Shown here in pieces: positions 22,801 through 37,400 of a stretch of DNA of 64,000 nt. The notes below the pieces were generated by a model. The model ran no database searches. It was not told the DNA's origin and saw only the letters and a program-made list of their open reading frames with translations. A program made the position numbers and the translations under genes. Location: positions 16,877,676 to 16,941,675 of the forward strand of contig OX465286.1 in assembly GCA_949987705.1 (NCBI GenBank). The letters run 5' to 3'. How positions within the stretch are numbered: the stretch's first letter is position 1; the number at the start of each line of letters is the position of its first letter. Source of the stretch: Thereva unica (Eukaryota > Arthropoda > Insecta > Diptera > Therevidae).

Positions 22801-22981
22801 GCTGGATCTTAATGAATGGGGCATCGTTGGAAAGGGCTCGCTCCCCCGACTTCAACGCACAAAATTTGGTCCCAAAACTCCAAGGGGTTCGGGAGTTATG
22901 GCCGCCTTTGTGAATGGCCAAATGAGGGTGGCGAAACGCCCATTATCTCGGGAAATACTGGTCAGACCGGTGTGCGTTTGA
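19853..22981. repeat. Higher-order duplication, periods 823 and 1750 bp
   Basis: Rare variants recur at fixed spacing: the shortened palindrome AAAGGGCCCTTGGG (about 19879 and 21629), the one-base deletion GTGCTGGATC (20226, 21049, 21976, 22799) and the divergent deletion monomer with GCCTCTTTTGTGATTGGCC (19093, 20530, 22272). Spacing of 1750 bp holds between about 19.85-21.23 kb and 21.60-22.98 kb, and 823 bp within each. Confidence 0.85.
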
Positions 22982-25900
22982 ATTCACAGACTCCCTGGGA
23001 GGTCCCTAACAATTTTCCATTCAAAAAAGGGCCGCTCCAAAAATGTCCCAAAACCGGAAATTTTGCAAAGAGGTATACCCCTTGGGATATTTTTGGTCGA
23101 TTTCACGAAAGTGCTGGGATCTTAATGAATGGGGCATCGTTGGAAAGGGCTCGCTCCCCCGAGTTCAACGCACAAAATTTGGTCCCAAAATTCCAAGGGG
23201 TTCGGGAGTTATGGCCGCCTTTGTGAATGGCCAAATGAGGGTGGCGAAACGCCCATTATCTCGGGAAATACTGGTCAGACCGGTGTGGATTGAATTCACA
23301 GACTCCCTGGGAGGTCCCAAACAATTTCCCATTCAAAAAAGGGCCGCTCCGAAAATGTCCCAAAACCGGAAATTTTGCAAAGGGGTACCCCTTGGGATAT
23401 TTTTGGTCGATTTCACGAAAGTGCTGGATCTTAATGAATGGGGCATCGTTGGAAAGGGCTCGCTCCCCCGAGTTCAACGCACAAAATTTGGTCCCAAAAC
23501 TCCAAAGGGTTCGGGAGTTATGGCCGCCTTTGTGAATGGCCAAATGAGGGTGGCGAAACGCCCATTATCTCGGGAAATACTGGTCAGACCGGTGTGCGAT
23601 TGAATTCACAGACTCCCTGGGAGGTCCCTAACAATTTTCCATTCAAAAAAGGGCCGCTCCGAAAATGTACCAAAACCGGAAATTTTGCAAAGGGCCCTTG
23701 GGATATTTTTGGTCGATTTCACGAAAGTGCTGGGATCTTAATGAAGGGGGTATCGTTGGAAAGGGCTCGCTCCCCCGAGTTCAACGCACAAAATTTGGTA
23801 CCAAAATTCCAAGGGGTTCGGGAGTTATGGCCGCCTTTGTGAATGGCCAAATGAGGGTGGCGAAATGCCCATTATCTCGGGAAATACTGGTCAGACCGGT
23901 GTGCGATTGAATTCACAGACTCCCTGGGAGGTCCCTAACAATTTCATATTCAAAAAAGGGCCGCTCCAAAAATGTCCCAAAACCGGAAATTTTGCAAAGA
24001 GGTACCCCTTGGGATATTTTTCGTCGATTTCACGAAAGTGCTGGGATCTTAATGAATGGGGCATCGTTGGAAAGGGCTCGCTCCCCCGAGTTCAACGCAC
24101 AAAATTTGGTCCCAAAATTCCAAGGGGTTCGGGAGTTATGGCCGCCTTTGTGAATGGCCAAATGAGGGTGGCGAAACGCCCATTATCTCGGGAAATACTG
24201 GTCAGACCGGTGTGCGATTGAATTCACAGACTCCCTGGGAGGTCCCTAACAATTTCCCATTCAAAAAAGGGCCGCTCCAAAAATGTCCCAAAACCGGAAA
24301 TTTTGCAAAGGGGTGCCCCTTGGGATATTTTTGGTCGATTTCACGAAAGTGCTGGGATCTTAATGAATGGGGCATCGTTGGAAAGGGCTCGCTCCCCCGA
24401 CTTCAACGCACAAAATTTGGTCCCAAAATTCCGAGGGGTTCGGGAGTTATGGCCGCCTTTGTGAATGGCCAAATGAGGGTGGCGAAACGCCCATTATCTC
24501 GGGAAATACTGGTCAGACCGGTGTGCGATTGAATTCACAGACTCCCTGGGAGGTCCCTAACAATTTCCCATTCAAAAAAGGGCCGCTCCAAAACTGTCCC
24601 AAAACCGGAAATTTTGCAAAGGGGTACCCCTTGGGATATTTTTGGTCGATTTCACGAAAGTGCTGGGATCTTAATGAATGGGGCCTCGTTAGAAAGGGCT
24701 TGCTCCCCCGAGTTCAACGCACAAAATTTGGTACTAAAATTCCGAGGGGTTCGGGAGTTATGGCCGCCTTTGTGAATGGCCAAATGAGGGTGGCGAAACG
24801 CCCATTATCTCGGGAAATACTGGTCAGACCGATGCGCGATTGAATTCACAGACTCCCTGGGAGGTCCCTAACAATTTCCCATTCAAAAAAGGGCCGCTAC
24901 GAAAATGTCCCAAAACCGGAAATTTTGCAAAGGGGTGCCCCTTGGGATATTTTTGGTCGATTTCACGAAAGTGCTGGGATCTTAATGAATGGGGCATCGT
25001 TGGAAAGGGCTCGCTCCCCCGAGTTCAACGCACAAAATTTGGTCCCAAAACTCCAAGGGGTTCGGGAGTTATGGCCGCCTTTGTGAATGGCCAAATGAGG
25101 GTGGCGAAACGCCCATTATCTCGGGAAATACTGGTCAGACCGGTGTGCGATTGAATTCACAGACTCCCTGGGAGGTCCCTGACAATTTCCCATTCAAAAA
25201 AGGGCCGCTACGAAAATGTCCCAAAACCGGAAAATTTGCAAAGGGGTACCCCTTGGGACATTTTTGGTCGATTTCACGAAAGTGCTGGGATCTTAATGAA
25301 TGGGGCCTCGTTAGAAAGGGCTTGCTCCCCCGAGTTCAACGCACAAAATTTGGTACCAAAATTCCGAGGGGTTCGGGAGTTATGGCCGCCTTTGTGAATG
25401 GCCAAATGAGGGTGGCGAAACGCCCATTATCTCGGGAAATACTGGCCAGACCGGTGTGCGATTGAATTCACAGACTCCCTGGGAGGTCCCTAACAATTTC
25501 CCATTCAAAAAAGGGCCGCTCCAAAAATGTCCCAAAACCGGAAAATTTGCAAAGGGGTACCCCTTGGGACATTTTTGGTCGATTTCACGAAAGTGCTGGG
25601 ATCTTAATGAATGGGGCATCGTTGGAAAGGGCTCGCTCTCCCGAGTTCAACGCACAAAATTTGGTCCCAAATTCCAAGGGGTTCGGGAGTTATGGCCGCC
25701 TATGTGAATGGCCAAATGAGGGTGGCGAAACGCCCATTATTTCGGGAAATACTGGTCAGACCGGTGTGCGATTGAATTCACAGACTCCCTGGGAGGTCCC
25801 TAACAATTTCCCATTCAAAAAAGGGCCGCTCCGAAAATGTCCCAAAACCGGAAATTTTGCAAAGGGGTACCCCTTAGGATATTTTTGGTCGATTTCACGA

Positions 25901-26230
25901 AAGTGCTGCGATCTTAATGAATGGGGCATCGTTGGAAAGGGCTCGCTCCCCGAGTTCAACGCACAAAATTTGGTCCCAAAATTCCAAGGGGTTCGGGAGT
26001 TATGGCCGCCTTTGTGAATGGCCAAATGAGGGTGGCGAAATGCCCATTATCTCGGGAAATATTGGTCAGACCGATGTGCGATTGAATTCACAGACTCCCT
26101 GGGAGGTCCCTAACAATTTCCCATTCAAAAAAGAGCCGCTACGAAAATGTCCCAAAACCGGAAATTTTGCAAAGGGGTGCCCCTTGGGATATTTTTGGTC
26201 GATTTCACGAAAGTGCTGGGATCTTAATGA

Positions 26231-29200
26231 ATGGGGCATCGTTGGAAAGGGCTCGCTCCCCCGAGTTCAACGCACAAAATTTGGTCCCAAAATTCCAAGG
26301 GGTTCGGGAGTTATGGCCGCCTTTGTGAATGGCCAAATGAGGGTGGCGAAACGCCCATTATCTCGGGAAATACTGGTCAGACCGGTGTGCGATTGAATTC
26401 ACAGACTCCCTGGGAGGTCCCTAACAATTTCCCATTCAAAAAAGGGCCGCTCCGAAAATGTCCCAAAACCGGAAATTTTGCAAAGGGGGACCCCTTGGGA
26501 TATTTTTGGTCGATTTTACGAAAGTGCTGGGATCTTAATGAATGGGGCATCGTTGGAAAGGGCTCGCTCCCCCGAGTTCAACGCACAAAATTTGGTCCCA
26601 AAATTCCAAGGGGTTCGGGAGTTATGGCCGCCTTTGTGAATGGCCAAATGAGGGTGGCGAAATGCCCATTATCTCGGGAAATACTGGTCAGACCGATGTG
26701 CGATTGAATTCACAGACTCCCTGGGAGGTCCCTAACAATTTCCCATTCAAAAAAGGGCCGCTCCGAAAATGTCCCAAAACCGGAAATTTTGCAAAGGGGT
26801 ACCCCTTGGGATATTTTTGGTCGATTTCACGAAAGTGCTGGGATCTTAATGAATGGGGCATCGTTGGAAAGGGCTCGCTCCCCCGAGTTCAACGCACAAA
26901 ATTTGGTCCCAAAATTCCAAGGGGTTCGGGAGTTATGGCCGCCTTTGTGAATGGCCAAATGAGGGTGGCGAAACGCCCATTATCTCGGGAAATACTGGTC
27001 AGACCGGTGTGCGATTGAATTCACAGACTCCCTGGGAGGTCCCTAACAATTTCCCATTCAAAAAAGGGCCGCTCCAAAACTGTCCCAAAACCGGAAATTT
27101 TGCAAAGGGGTACCCCTTGGGATATTTTTGGTCGATTTCACGAAAGTGCTGGGATCTTAATGAATGGGGCCTCGTTAGAAAGGGCTTGCTCCCCCGAGTT
27201 CAACGCACAAAATTTGGTACCAAAATTCCAAGGGGTTCGGGAGTTATGGCCGCCTTTGTGAATGGCCAAATGAGGGTGGCGAAATGCCCATTATCTCGGG
27301 AAATACTGGTCAGACCGGTGTGCGATTGAATTCACAGACTCCCTGGGAGGTCCCTAACAATTTCCCATTCAAAAAAGGGCCGCTCCAAAAATGTCCCAAA
27401 ACCGGAAATTTTGCAAAGGGGTACCCCTTGGGATATTTTTGGTCGATTTCACGAAAGTGCTGGGATCTTAATGAATGGGGCATCGTTGGAAAGGGCTCGC
27501 TCCCCCGAGTTCAACGCACAAAATTTGGTCCCAAAATTCCAAGGGGTTCGGGAGTTATGGCCGCCTTTGTGAATGGCCAAATGAGGGTGGCGAAACGCCC
27601 ATTATCTCGGGAAATACTGGTCAGACCGGTGTGCGATTGAATTCACAGACTCCCTGGGAGGTCCCTAACAATTTCCCATTCAAAAAAGGGCCGCTCCAAA
27701 ACTGTCCCAAAACCGGAAATTTTGCAAAGGGGTACCCCTTGGGATATTTTTGGTCGATTTCACGAAAGTGCTGGGATCTTAATGAATGGGGCCTCGTTAG
27801 AAAGGGCTCGCTCCCCCGAGTTCAACGCACAAAATTTGGTCCCAAAATTCCAAGGGGTTCGGGAGTTATGGCCGCCTTTGTGAATGGCCAAATGAGGGTG
27901 GCGAAATGCCCATTATCTCGGGAAATACTGGTCAGACCGGTGTGCGATTGAATTCACAGACTCCCTGGGAGGTCCCTAACAATTTCCCATTCAAAAAAGG
28001 GCCGCTCCAAAAATGTCCCAAAACCGGAAATTTTGCAAAGGGGTACCCCTTGGGATATTTTTGGTCGATTTCACGAAAGTGCTGGGATCTTAATGAATGG
28101 GGCATCGTTGGAAAGGGCTCGCTCCCCCGAGTTCAACGCACAAAATTTGGTCCCAAAATTCCAAGGGGTTCGGGAGTTATGGCCGCCTTTGTGAAAGGCC
28201 AAATGAGGGTGGCGAAACGCCCATTATCTCGGGAAATACTGGTCAGACCGGTGTGCGACTGAATTCACAGACTCCCTGGGAGGTCCCTAACAATTTCCCA
28301 TTCAAAAAAGGGCCGCTCCAAAAATGTCCCAAAACCGGAAATTTTGCAAAGGGGTACCCCTTGGGATATTTTTGGTCGATTTCACGAAAGTGCTGGGATC
28401 TTAATGAATGGGGCATCGTTGGAAAGGGCTCGCTCCCCCGAGTTCAACGCACAAAATTTGGTCCCAAAATTCCGAGGGGTTCGGGAGTTATGGCCGCCTT
28501 TGTGAATGGCCAAATGAGGGTGGCGAAACGCCCATTATCTCGGGAAATACTGGTCAGACCGGTGTGCGATTGAATTCACAGACTCCCTGGGAGGTCCCTA
28601 ACAATTTCCCATTCAAAAAAGGGCCGCTCCAAAACTGTCCCAAAACCGGAAATTTTGCAAAGGGGTACCCCTTGGGATATTTTTGGTCGATTTCACGAAA
28701 GTGCTGGGATCTTAATGAATGGAGCCTCGTTAGAAAGGGCTTGCTCCCCCGAGTTCAACGCACAAAATTTGGTACCAAAATTCCAAGGGGTTCGGGAGTT
28801 ATGGCCGCCTTTGTGAATGGCCAAATGAGGGTGGCGAAATGCCCATTATCTCGGGAAATACTGGTCAGACCGGTGTGCGACTGAATTCACAGACTCCCTG
28901 GGAGGTCCCTAACAATTTCCCATTCAAAAAAGGGCCGCTCCAAAAATGTCCCAAAACCGGAAATTTTGCAAAGGGGTACCCCTTGGGATATTTTTGGTCG
29001 ATTTCACGAAAGTGCTGGGATCTTAATGAATGGGGCATCGTTGGAAAGGGCTCGCTCTCCCGAGTTCAACGCACAAAATTTGGTCCCAAAATTCCAAGGG
29101 CTTCGGGAGTTATGGCCGCCTTTGTGAATGGCCAAATGAGGGTGGCGAAACGCCCATTATCTCGGGAAATACTGGTCATACCGGTGTGCGATTGAATTCA

Positions 29201-32200
29201 CAGACTCCCTGGGAGGTCCCTAACAATTTCCCATTCAAAAAAGGGCCGCTCCAAAAATGTCCCAAAACCGGAAATTTTGCAAAGGGGTACCCCTTGGGAT
29301 ATTTTTGGTCGATTTCACGAAAGTGCTGGGATCTTAATGAATGGGGCCTCGTTAGAAAGGGCTTGCTCCCCCGAGTTCAACGCACAAAATTTGGTCCCAA
29401 AACTCCAAGGGGTTCGGGAGTTATGGCCGCCTTTGTGAATGGCCAAGTGAGGGTGGCGAAATGCCCATTATCTCGGGAAATACTGGTCAGACCGGTGTGC
29501 GATTGAATTCACAGACTCCCTGGGAGGTCCCTAACAATTTCCCATTCAAAAAAGGGCCGCTCCAAAAATGTCCCAAAACCGGAAATTTTGCAAAGGGGTA
29601 CCCCTTGGGATATTTTTGGTCGATTTCACGAAAGTGCTGGGATCTTAATGAATGGGGCATCGTTGGAAAGGGCTCGCTCCCCCGAGTTCAACGCACAAAA
29701 TTTGGTCCCAAAATTCCAAGGGGTTCGGGAGTTATGGCCGCCTTTGTGAAAGGCCAAATGAGGGTGGCGAAACGCCCATTATCTCGGGAAATACTGGTCA
29801 GACCGGTGTGCGACTGAATTCACAGACTCCCTGGGAGGTCCCTAACAATTTCCCATTCAAAAAAGGGCCGCTCCAAAAATGTCCCAAAACCGGAAATTTT
29901 GCAAAGGGGTACCCCTTGGGATATTTTTGGTCGATTTCACGAAAGTGCTGGGATCTTAATGAATGGGGCATCGTTGGAAAGGGCTCGCTCCCCCGAGTTC
30001 AACGCACAAAATTTGGTCCCAAAATTCCGAGGGGTTCGGGAGTTATGGCCGCCTTTGTGAATGGCCAAATGAGGGTGGCGAAACGCCCATTATCTCGGGA
30101 AATACTGGTCAGACCAATGTGCGATTGAATTCACAGACTCCCTGGGAGGTCCCTAACAATTTCCCATTCAAAAAAGGGCCGCTCCAAAAATGTCCCAAAA
30201 CCGGAAATTTTGCAAAGGGGTACCCCTTGGGATATTTTTGGTCGATTTCACGAAAGTGCTGGGATCTTAATGAATGGGGCATCGTTGGAAAGGGCTCGCT
30301 CCCCCGAGTTCAACGCACAAAATTTGGTCCCAAAATTCCGAGGGGTTCGGGAGTTATGGCCGCCTTTGTGAATGGCCAAATGAGGGTGGCGAAACGCCCA
30401 TTATCTCGGGAAATACTGGTCAGACCGGTGTGCGATTGAATTCACAGACTCCCTGGGAGGTCCCTAACAATTTCCCATTCAAAAAAGGGCCGCTCCAAAA
30501 CTGTCCCAAAACCGGAAATTTTGCAAAGGGGTACCCCTTGGGATATTTTTGGTCGATTTCACGAAAGTGCTGGGATCTTAATGAATGGAGCCTCGTTAGA
30601 AAGGGCTTGCTCCCCCGAGTTCAACGCACAAAATTTGGTACCAAAATTCCAAGGGGTTCGGGAGTTATGGCCGCCTTTGTGAATGGCCAAATGAGGGTGG
30701 CGAAATGCCCATTATCTCGGGAAATACTGGTCAGACCGGTGTGCGACTGAATTCACAGACTCCCTGGGAGGTCCCTAACAATTTCCCATTCAAAAAAGGG
30801 CCGCTCCAAAAATGTCCCAAAACCGGAAATTTTGCAAAGGGGTACCCCTTGGGATATTTTTGGTCGATTTCACGAAAGTGCTGGGATCTTAATGAATGGG
30901 GCATCGTTGGAAAGGGCTCGCTCTCCCGAGTTCAACGCACAAAATTTGGTCCCAAAATTCCAAGGGCTTCGGGAGTTATGGCCGCCTTTGTGAATGGCCA
31001 AATGAGGGTGGCGAAACGCCCATTATCTCGGGAAATACTGGTCATACCGGTGTGCGATTGAATTCACAGACTCCCTGGGAGGTCCCTAACAATTTCCCAT
31101 TCAAAAAAGGGCCGCTCCAAAAATGTCCCAAAACCGGAAATTTTGCAAAGGGGTACCCCTTGGGATATTTTTGGTCGATTTCACGAAAGTGCTGGGATCT
31201 TAATGAATGGGGCCTCGTTAGAAAGGGCTTGCTCCCCCGAGTTCAACGCACAAAATTTGGTCCCAAAACTCCAAGGGGTTCGGGAGTTATGGCCGCCTTT
31301 GTGAATGGCCAAGTGAGGGTGGCGAAATGCCCATTATCTCGGGAAATACTGGTCAGACCGGTGTGCGATTGAATTCACAGACTCCCTGGGAGGTCCCTAA
31401 CAATTTCCCATTCAAAAAAGGGCCGCTCCAAAAATGTCCCAAAACCGGAAATTTTGCAAAGGGGTACGTACCCCTTGGGATATTTTTGGTCGATTTCACG
31501 AAAGTGCTGGGATCTTAATGAATGGGGCATCGTTGGAAAGGGCTCGCTCCCCCGAGTTCAACGTACAAAATTTGGTCCCAAAATTCCAAGGGGTTCGGGA
31601 GTTATGGCCGCCTTTGTGAATGGCCAAATGAGGGTGGCGAAACGCCCATTATCTCGGGAAATACTGGTCAGACCGGTGTGCGATTGAATTCACAGACTCC
31701 CTGGGAGGTCCCTAACAATTTCCCATTCAAAAAAGGGCCGCTCCAAAAATGTCCCAAAACCGGAAATTTTGCAAAGGGGTACGTACCCCTTGGGATATTT
31801 TTGGTCGATTTCACGAAAGTGCTGGGATCTTAATGAATGGGGCATCGTTGGAAAGGGCTCGCTCCCCCGAGTTCAACGCACAAAATTTGGTCCCAAAATT
31901 CCAAGGGGTTCGGGAGTTATGGCCGCCTTTGTGAATGGCCAAATGAGGGTGGCGAAACGCCCATTATCTCGGGAAATACTGGTCAGACCGGTGTGCGATT
32001 GAATTCACAGACTCCCTGGGAGGTCCCTAACAATTTCCCATTCAAAAAAGGGCCGCTCCGAAAATGTCCCAAAACCGGAAATTTTGCAAAGGGGGACCCC
32101 TTGGGATATTTTTGGTCGATTTTACGAAAGTGCTGGGATCTTAATGAATGGGGCATCGTTGGAAAGGGCTCGCTCCCCCGAGTTCAACGCACAAAATTTG

Positions 32201-34490
32201 GTCCCAAAATTCCAAGGGGTTCGGGAGTTATGGCCGCCTTTGTGAATGGCCAAATGAGGGTGGCGAAATGCCCATTATCTCGGGAAATACTGGTCAGACC
32301 GATGTGCGATTGAATTCACAGACTCCCTGGGAGGTCCCTAACAATTTCCCATTCAAAAAAGGGCCGCTCCGAAAATGTCCCAAAACCGGAAATTTTGCAA
32401 AGGGGTACCCCTTGGGATATTTTTGGTCGATTTCACGAAAGTGCTGGGATCTTAATGAATGGGGCATCGTTGGAAAGGGCTCGCTCCCCCGAGTTCAACG
32501 CACAAAATTTGGTCCCAAAATTCCAAGGGGTTCGGGAGTTATGGCCGCCTTTGTGAATGGCCAAATGAGGGTGGCGAAACGCCCATTATCTCGGGAAATA
32601 CTGGTCAGACCGGTGTGCGATTGAATTCACAGACTCCCTGGGAGGTCCCTAACAATTTCCCATTCAAAAAAGGGCCGCTCCAAAACTGTCCCAAAACCGG
32701 AAATTTTGCAAAGGGGTACCCCTTGGGATATTTTTGGTCGATTTCACGAAAGTGCTGGGATCTTAATGAATGGGGCCTCGTTAGAAAGGGCTCGCTCCCC
32801 CGAGTTCAACGCACAAAATTTGGTCCCAAAATTCCAAGGGGTTCGGGAGTTATGGCCGCCTTTGTGAATGGCCAAATGAGGGTGGCGAAATGCCCATTAT
32901 CTCGGGAAATACTGGTCAGACCGGTGTGCGATTGAATTCACAGACTCCCTGGGAGGTCCCTAACAATTTCCCATTCAAAAAAGGGCCGCTCCAAAAATGT
33001 CCCAAAACCGGAAATTTTGCAAAGGGGTACCCCTTGGGATATTTTTGGTCGATTTCACGAAAGTGCTGGGATCTTAATGAATGGGGCATCGTTGGAAAGG
33101 GCTCGCTCCCCCGAGTTCAACGCACAAAATTTGGTCCCAAAATTCCAAGGGGTTCGGGAGTTATGGCCGCCTTTGTGAAAGGCCAAATGAGGGTGGCCAA
33201 ACGCCCATTATCTCGGGAAATACTGGTCAGACCGGTGTGCGACTGAATTCACAGACTCCCTGGGAGGTCCCTAACAATTTCCCATTCAAAAAAGGGCCGC
33301 TCCAAAAATGTCCCAAAACCGGAAATTTTGCAAAGGGGTACCCCTTGGGATATTTTTGGTCGATTTCACGAAAGTGCTGGGATCTTAATGAATGGGGCAT
33401 CGTTGGAAAGGGCTCGCTCCCCCGAGTTCAACGCACAAAATTTGGTCCCAAAATTCCGAGGGGTTCGGGAGTTATGGCCGCCTTTGTGAATGGCCAAATG
33501 AGGGTGGCGAAACGCCCATTATCTCGGGAAATACTGGTCAGACCGGTGTGCGATTGAATTCACAGACTCCCTGGGAGGTCCCTAACAATTTCCCATTCAA
33601 AAAAGGGCCGCGCCAAAACTGTCCCAAAACCGGAAATTTTGCAAAGGGGTACCCCTTGGGATATTTTTGGTCGATTTCACGAAAGTGCTGGGATCTTAAT
33701 GAATGGGGCCTCGTTAGAAAGGGCTTGCTCCCCCGAGTTCAACGCACAAAATTTGGTACCAAAATTCCAAGGGGTTCGGGAGTTATGGCCGCCTTTGTGA
33801 ATGGCCAAATGAGGGTGGCGAAATGCCCATTATCTCGGGAAATACTGGTCAGACCGGTGTGCGACTGAATTCACAGACTCCCTGGGAGGTCCCTAACAAT
33901 TTCCCATTCAAAAAAGGGCCGCTCCAAAAATGTCCCAAAACCGGAAATTTTGCAAAGGGGTACCCCTTGGGATATTTTTGGCCGATTTCACGAAAGTGCT
34001 GGGATCTTAATGAATGGGGCATCGTTGGAAAGGCCTCGCTCTCCCGAGTTCAACGCACAAAATTTGGTCCCAAAATTCCAAGGGCTTCGGGAGTTATGGC
34101 CGCCTTTGTGAATGGCCAAATGAGGGTGGCGAAACGCCCATTATCTCGGGAAATACTGGTCATACCGGTGTGCGATTGAATTCACAGACTCCCTGGGAGG
34201 TCCCTAACAATTTCCCATTCAAAAAAGGGCCGCTCCAAAAATGTCCCAAAACCGGAAATTTTGCAAAGGGGTACCCCTTGGGATATTTTTGGTCGATTTC
34301 ACGAAAGTGCTGGGATCTTAATGAATGGGGCCTCGTTAGAAAGGGCTTGCTCCCCCGAGTTCAACGCACAAAATTTGGTACCAAAATTCCAAGGGGTTCG
34401 GGAGTTATGGCCGCCTTTGTGAATGGCCAAATGAGGGTGGCGAAATGCCCATTATCTCGGGAAATACTGGTCAGACCGGTGTGCGATTGA
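26231..34490. repeat. Higher-order duplications, periods 1866 and about 5606 bp
   Basis: The stretch from about 28.41 to 29.8 kb recurs 1866 bp (six monomers) later, marked by GAATGGAGCCTCG (about 28719 and 30585), GGTCATACCGG (29174 and 31040) and GGCCAAGTGAGGG (29443 and 31309). A wider block beginning at 26.23 kb, marked by CGATTTTACGAAAG and GGGGGACCCC, recurs at 31.84 kb, a shift of about 5606 bp. Two nested generations of duplication are therefore visible. Confidence 0.8.
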
Positions 34491-37400
34491 ATTCACAGAC
34501 TCCCTGGGAGGTCCCTAACAATTTCCCATTCAAAAAAGGGCCGCTCCAAAAATGTCCCAAAACCGGAAATTTTGCAAAGGGGTACCCCTTGGGATATTTT
34601 TGGTCGATTTCACGAAAGTGCTGGGATCTTAATGAATGGGGCCTCGTTAGAAAGGGCTTGCTCCCCCGAGTTCAACGCACAAAATTTGGTCCCAAAACTC
34701 CAAGGGGTTCGGGAGTTATGGCCGCCTTTGTGAATGGCCAAGTGAGGGTGGCGAAATGCCCATTATCTCGGGAAATACTGGTCAGACCGGTGTGCGATTG
34801 AATTCACAGACTCCCTGGGAGGTCCCTAACAATTTCCCATTCAAAAAAGGGCCGCTCCAAAAATGTCCCAAAACCGGAAATTTTGCAAAGGGGTACCCCT
34901 TGGGATATTTTTGGTCGATTTCACGAAAGTGCTGGGATCTTAATGAATGGGGCATCGTTGGAAAGGGCTCGCTCCCCCGAGTTCAACGTACAAAATTTGG
35001 TCCCAAAATTCCAAGGGGTTCGGGAGTTATGGCCGCCTTTGTGAATGGCCAAATGAGGGTGGCGAAACGCCTATTATCTCGGGAAATACTGGTCAGACCA
35101 GTGTGCGATTGAATTCACAGACTCCCTGGGAGGTCCCTAACAATTTCCCATTCAAAAAAGGGCCGCTCCAAAAATGTCCCAAAACCGGAAATTTTGCAAA
35201 GGGGTACGTACCCCTTGGGATATTTTTGGTCGATTTCACGAAAGTGCTGGGATCTTAATGAATGGGGCATCGTTGGAAAGGGCTCGCTCCCCCGAGTTCA
35301 ACGCACAAAATTTGGTCCCAAAATTCCAAGGGGTTCGGGAGTTATGGCCGCCTTTGTGAATGGCCAAATGAGGGTGGCGAAACGCCCATTATCTCGGGAA
35401 ATACTGGTCAGACCGGTGTGCGATTGAATTCACAGACTCCCTGGGAGGTCCCTAACAATTTCCCATTCAAAAAAGGGCCGCTCCAAAAATGTCACAAAAG
35501 CGGAAATTTTGCAAAGGGGTACCCCTTGGGATATTTTGGTCGATTTCACGAAAGTGCTGGGATCTTAATGAATGGGGCCTCGTTAGAAAGGGCTTGCTCC
35601 CCCGAGTTCAACGCACAAAATTTGGTACCAAAATTCCAAGGGGTTCGGGAGTTATGGCCGCCTTTGTGAAAGGCCAAATGAGGGTGGCGAAACGCCCATT
35701 ATCTCGGGAAATACTGGTCAGACCGGTGTGCGATTGAATTCACAGACTCCCTGGGAGGTCCCTAACAATTTCCCATTCAAAAAAGGGCCGCTCCAAAAAT
35801 GTCCCAAAACCGGAAATTTTGCAAAGGGGTACCCCTTGGGATATTTTTGGTCGATTTCACGAAAGTGCTGGGATCTTAATGAATGGGGCATCGTTGGAAA
35901 GGGCTCGCTCCCCCGAGTTCAACGCACAAAATTTGGTCCCAAAATTCCAAGGGGTTCGGGAGTTATGGCCGCCTTTGTGAATGGCCAAATGAGGGTGGCG
36001 AAATGCCCATTATCTCGGGAAATACTGGTCAGACCGGTGTGCGATTGAATTCACAGACTCCCTGGGAGGTCCCTAACAATTTCCCATTCAAAAAAGGGCC
36101 GCTCCAAAAATGTCCCAAAACCGGAAATTTTGCAAAGGGGTACCCCTTGGGATATTTTTGGTCGATTTCACGAAAGTGCTGGGATCTTAATGAATGGGGC
36201 ATCGTTGGAAAGGGCTCGCTCCCCCGAGTTCAACGCACAAAATTTGGTCCCAAAATTCCAAGGGGTTCGGGAGTTATGGCCGCCTTTGTGAAAGGCCAAA
36301 TGAGGGTGGCGAAACGCCCATTATCTCGGGAAATACTGGTCAGACCGGTGTGCGACTGAATTCACAGACTCCCTGGGAGGTCCCTAACAATTTCCCATTC
36401 AAAAAAGGGCCGCTCCAAAAATGTCCCAAAACCGGAAATTTTGCAAAGGGGTACCCCTTGGGATATTTTTGGTCGATTTCACGAAAGTGCTGGGATCTTA
36501 ATGAATGGGGCCTCGTTAGAAAGGGCTTGCTCCCCCGAGTTCAACGCACAAAATTTGGTACCAAAATTCCAAGGGGTTCGGGAGTTATGGCCGCCTTTGT
36601 GAATGGCCAAATGAGGGTGGCGAAATGCCCATTATCTCGGGAAATACTGGTCAGACCGGTGTGCGATTGAATTCACAGACTCCCTGGGAGGTCCCTAACA
36701 ATTTCCCATTCAAAAAAGGGCCGCTCCAAAAATGTCCCAAAACCGGAAATTTTGCAAAGGGGTACCCCTTGGGATATTTTTGGTCGATTTCACGAAAGTG
36801 CTGGGATCTTAATGAATGGGGCATCGTTGGAAAGGGCTCGCTCCCCCGAGTTCAACGCACAAAATTTGGTCCCAAAATTCCAAGGGGTTCGGGAGTTATG
36901 GCCGCCTTTGTGAAAGGCCAAATGAGGGTGGCGAAACGCCCATTATCTCGGGAAATACTGGTCAGACCGGTGTGCGACTGAATTCACAGACTCCCTGGGA
37001 GGTCCCTAACAATTTCCCATTCAAAAAAGGGCCGCTCCAAAAATGTCCCAAAACCGGAAATTTTGCAAAGGGGTACCCCTTGGGATATTTTTGGTCGATT
37101 TCACGAAAGTGCTGGGATCTTAATGAATGGGGCATCGTTGGAAAGGGCTCGCTCCCCCGAGTTCAACGCACAAAATTTGGTCCCAAAATTCCAAGGGGTT
37201 CGGGAGTTATGGCCGCCTTTGTGAATGGCCAAATGAGGGTGGCGAAACGCCCATTATCTCGGGAAATACTGGTCAGACCGGTGTGCGATTGAATTCACAG
37301 ACTCCCTGGGAGGTCCCTAACAATTTCCCATTCAAAAAAGGGCCGCTCCAAAAATGTCCCAAAACCGGAAATTTTGCAAAGGGGTACCCCTTGGGATATT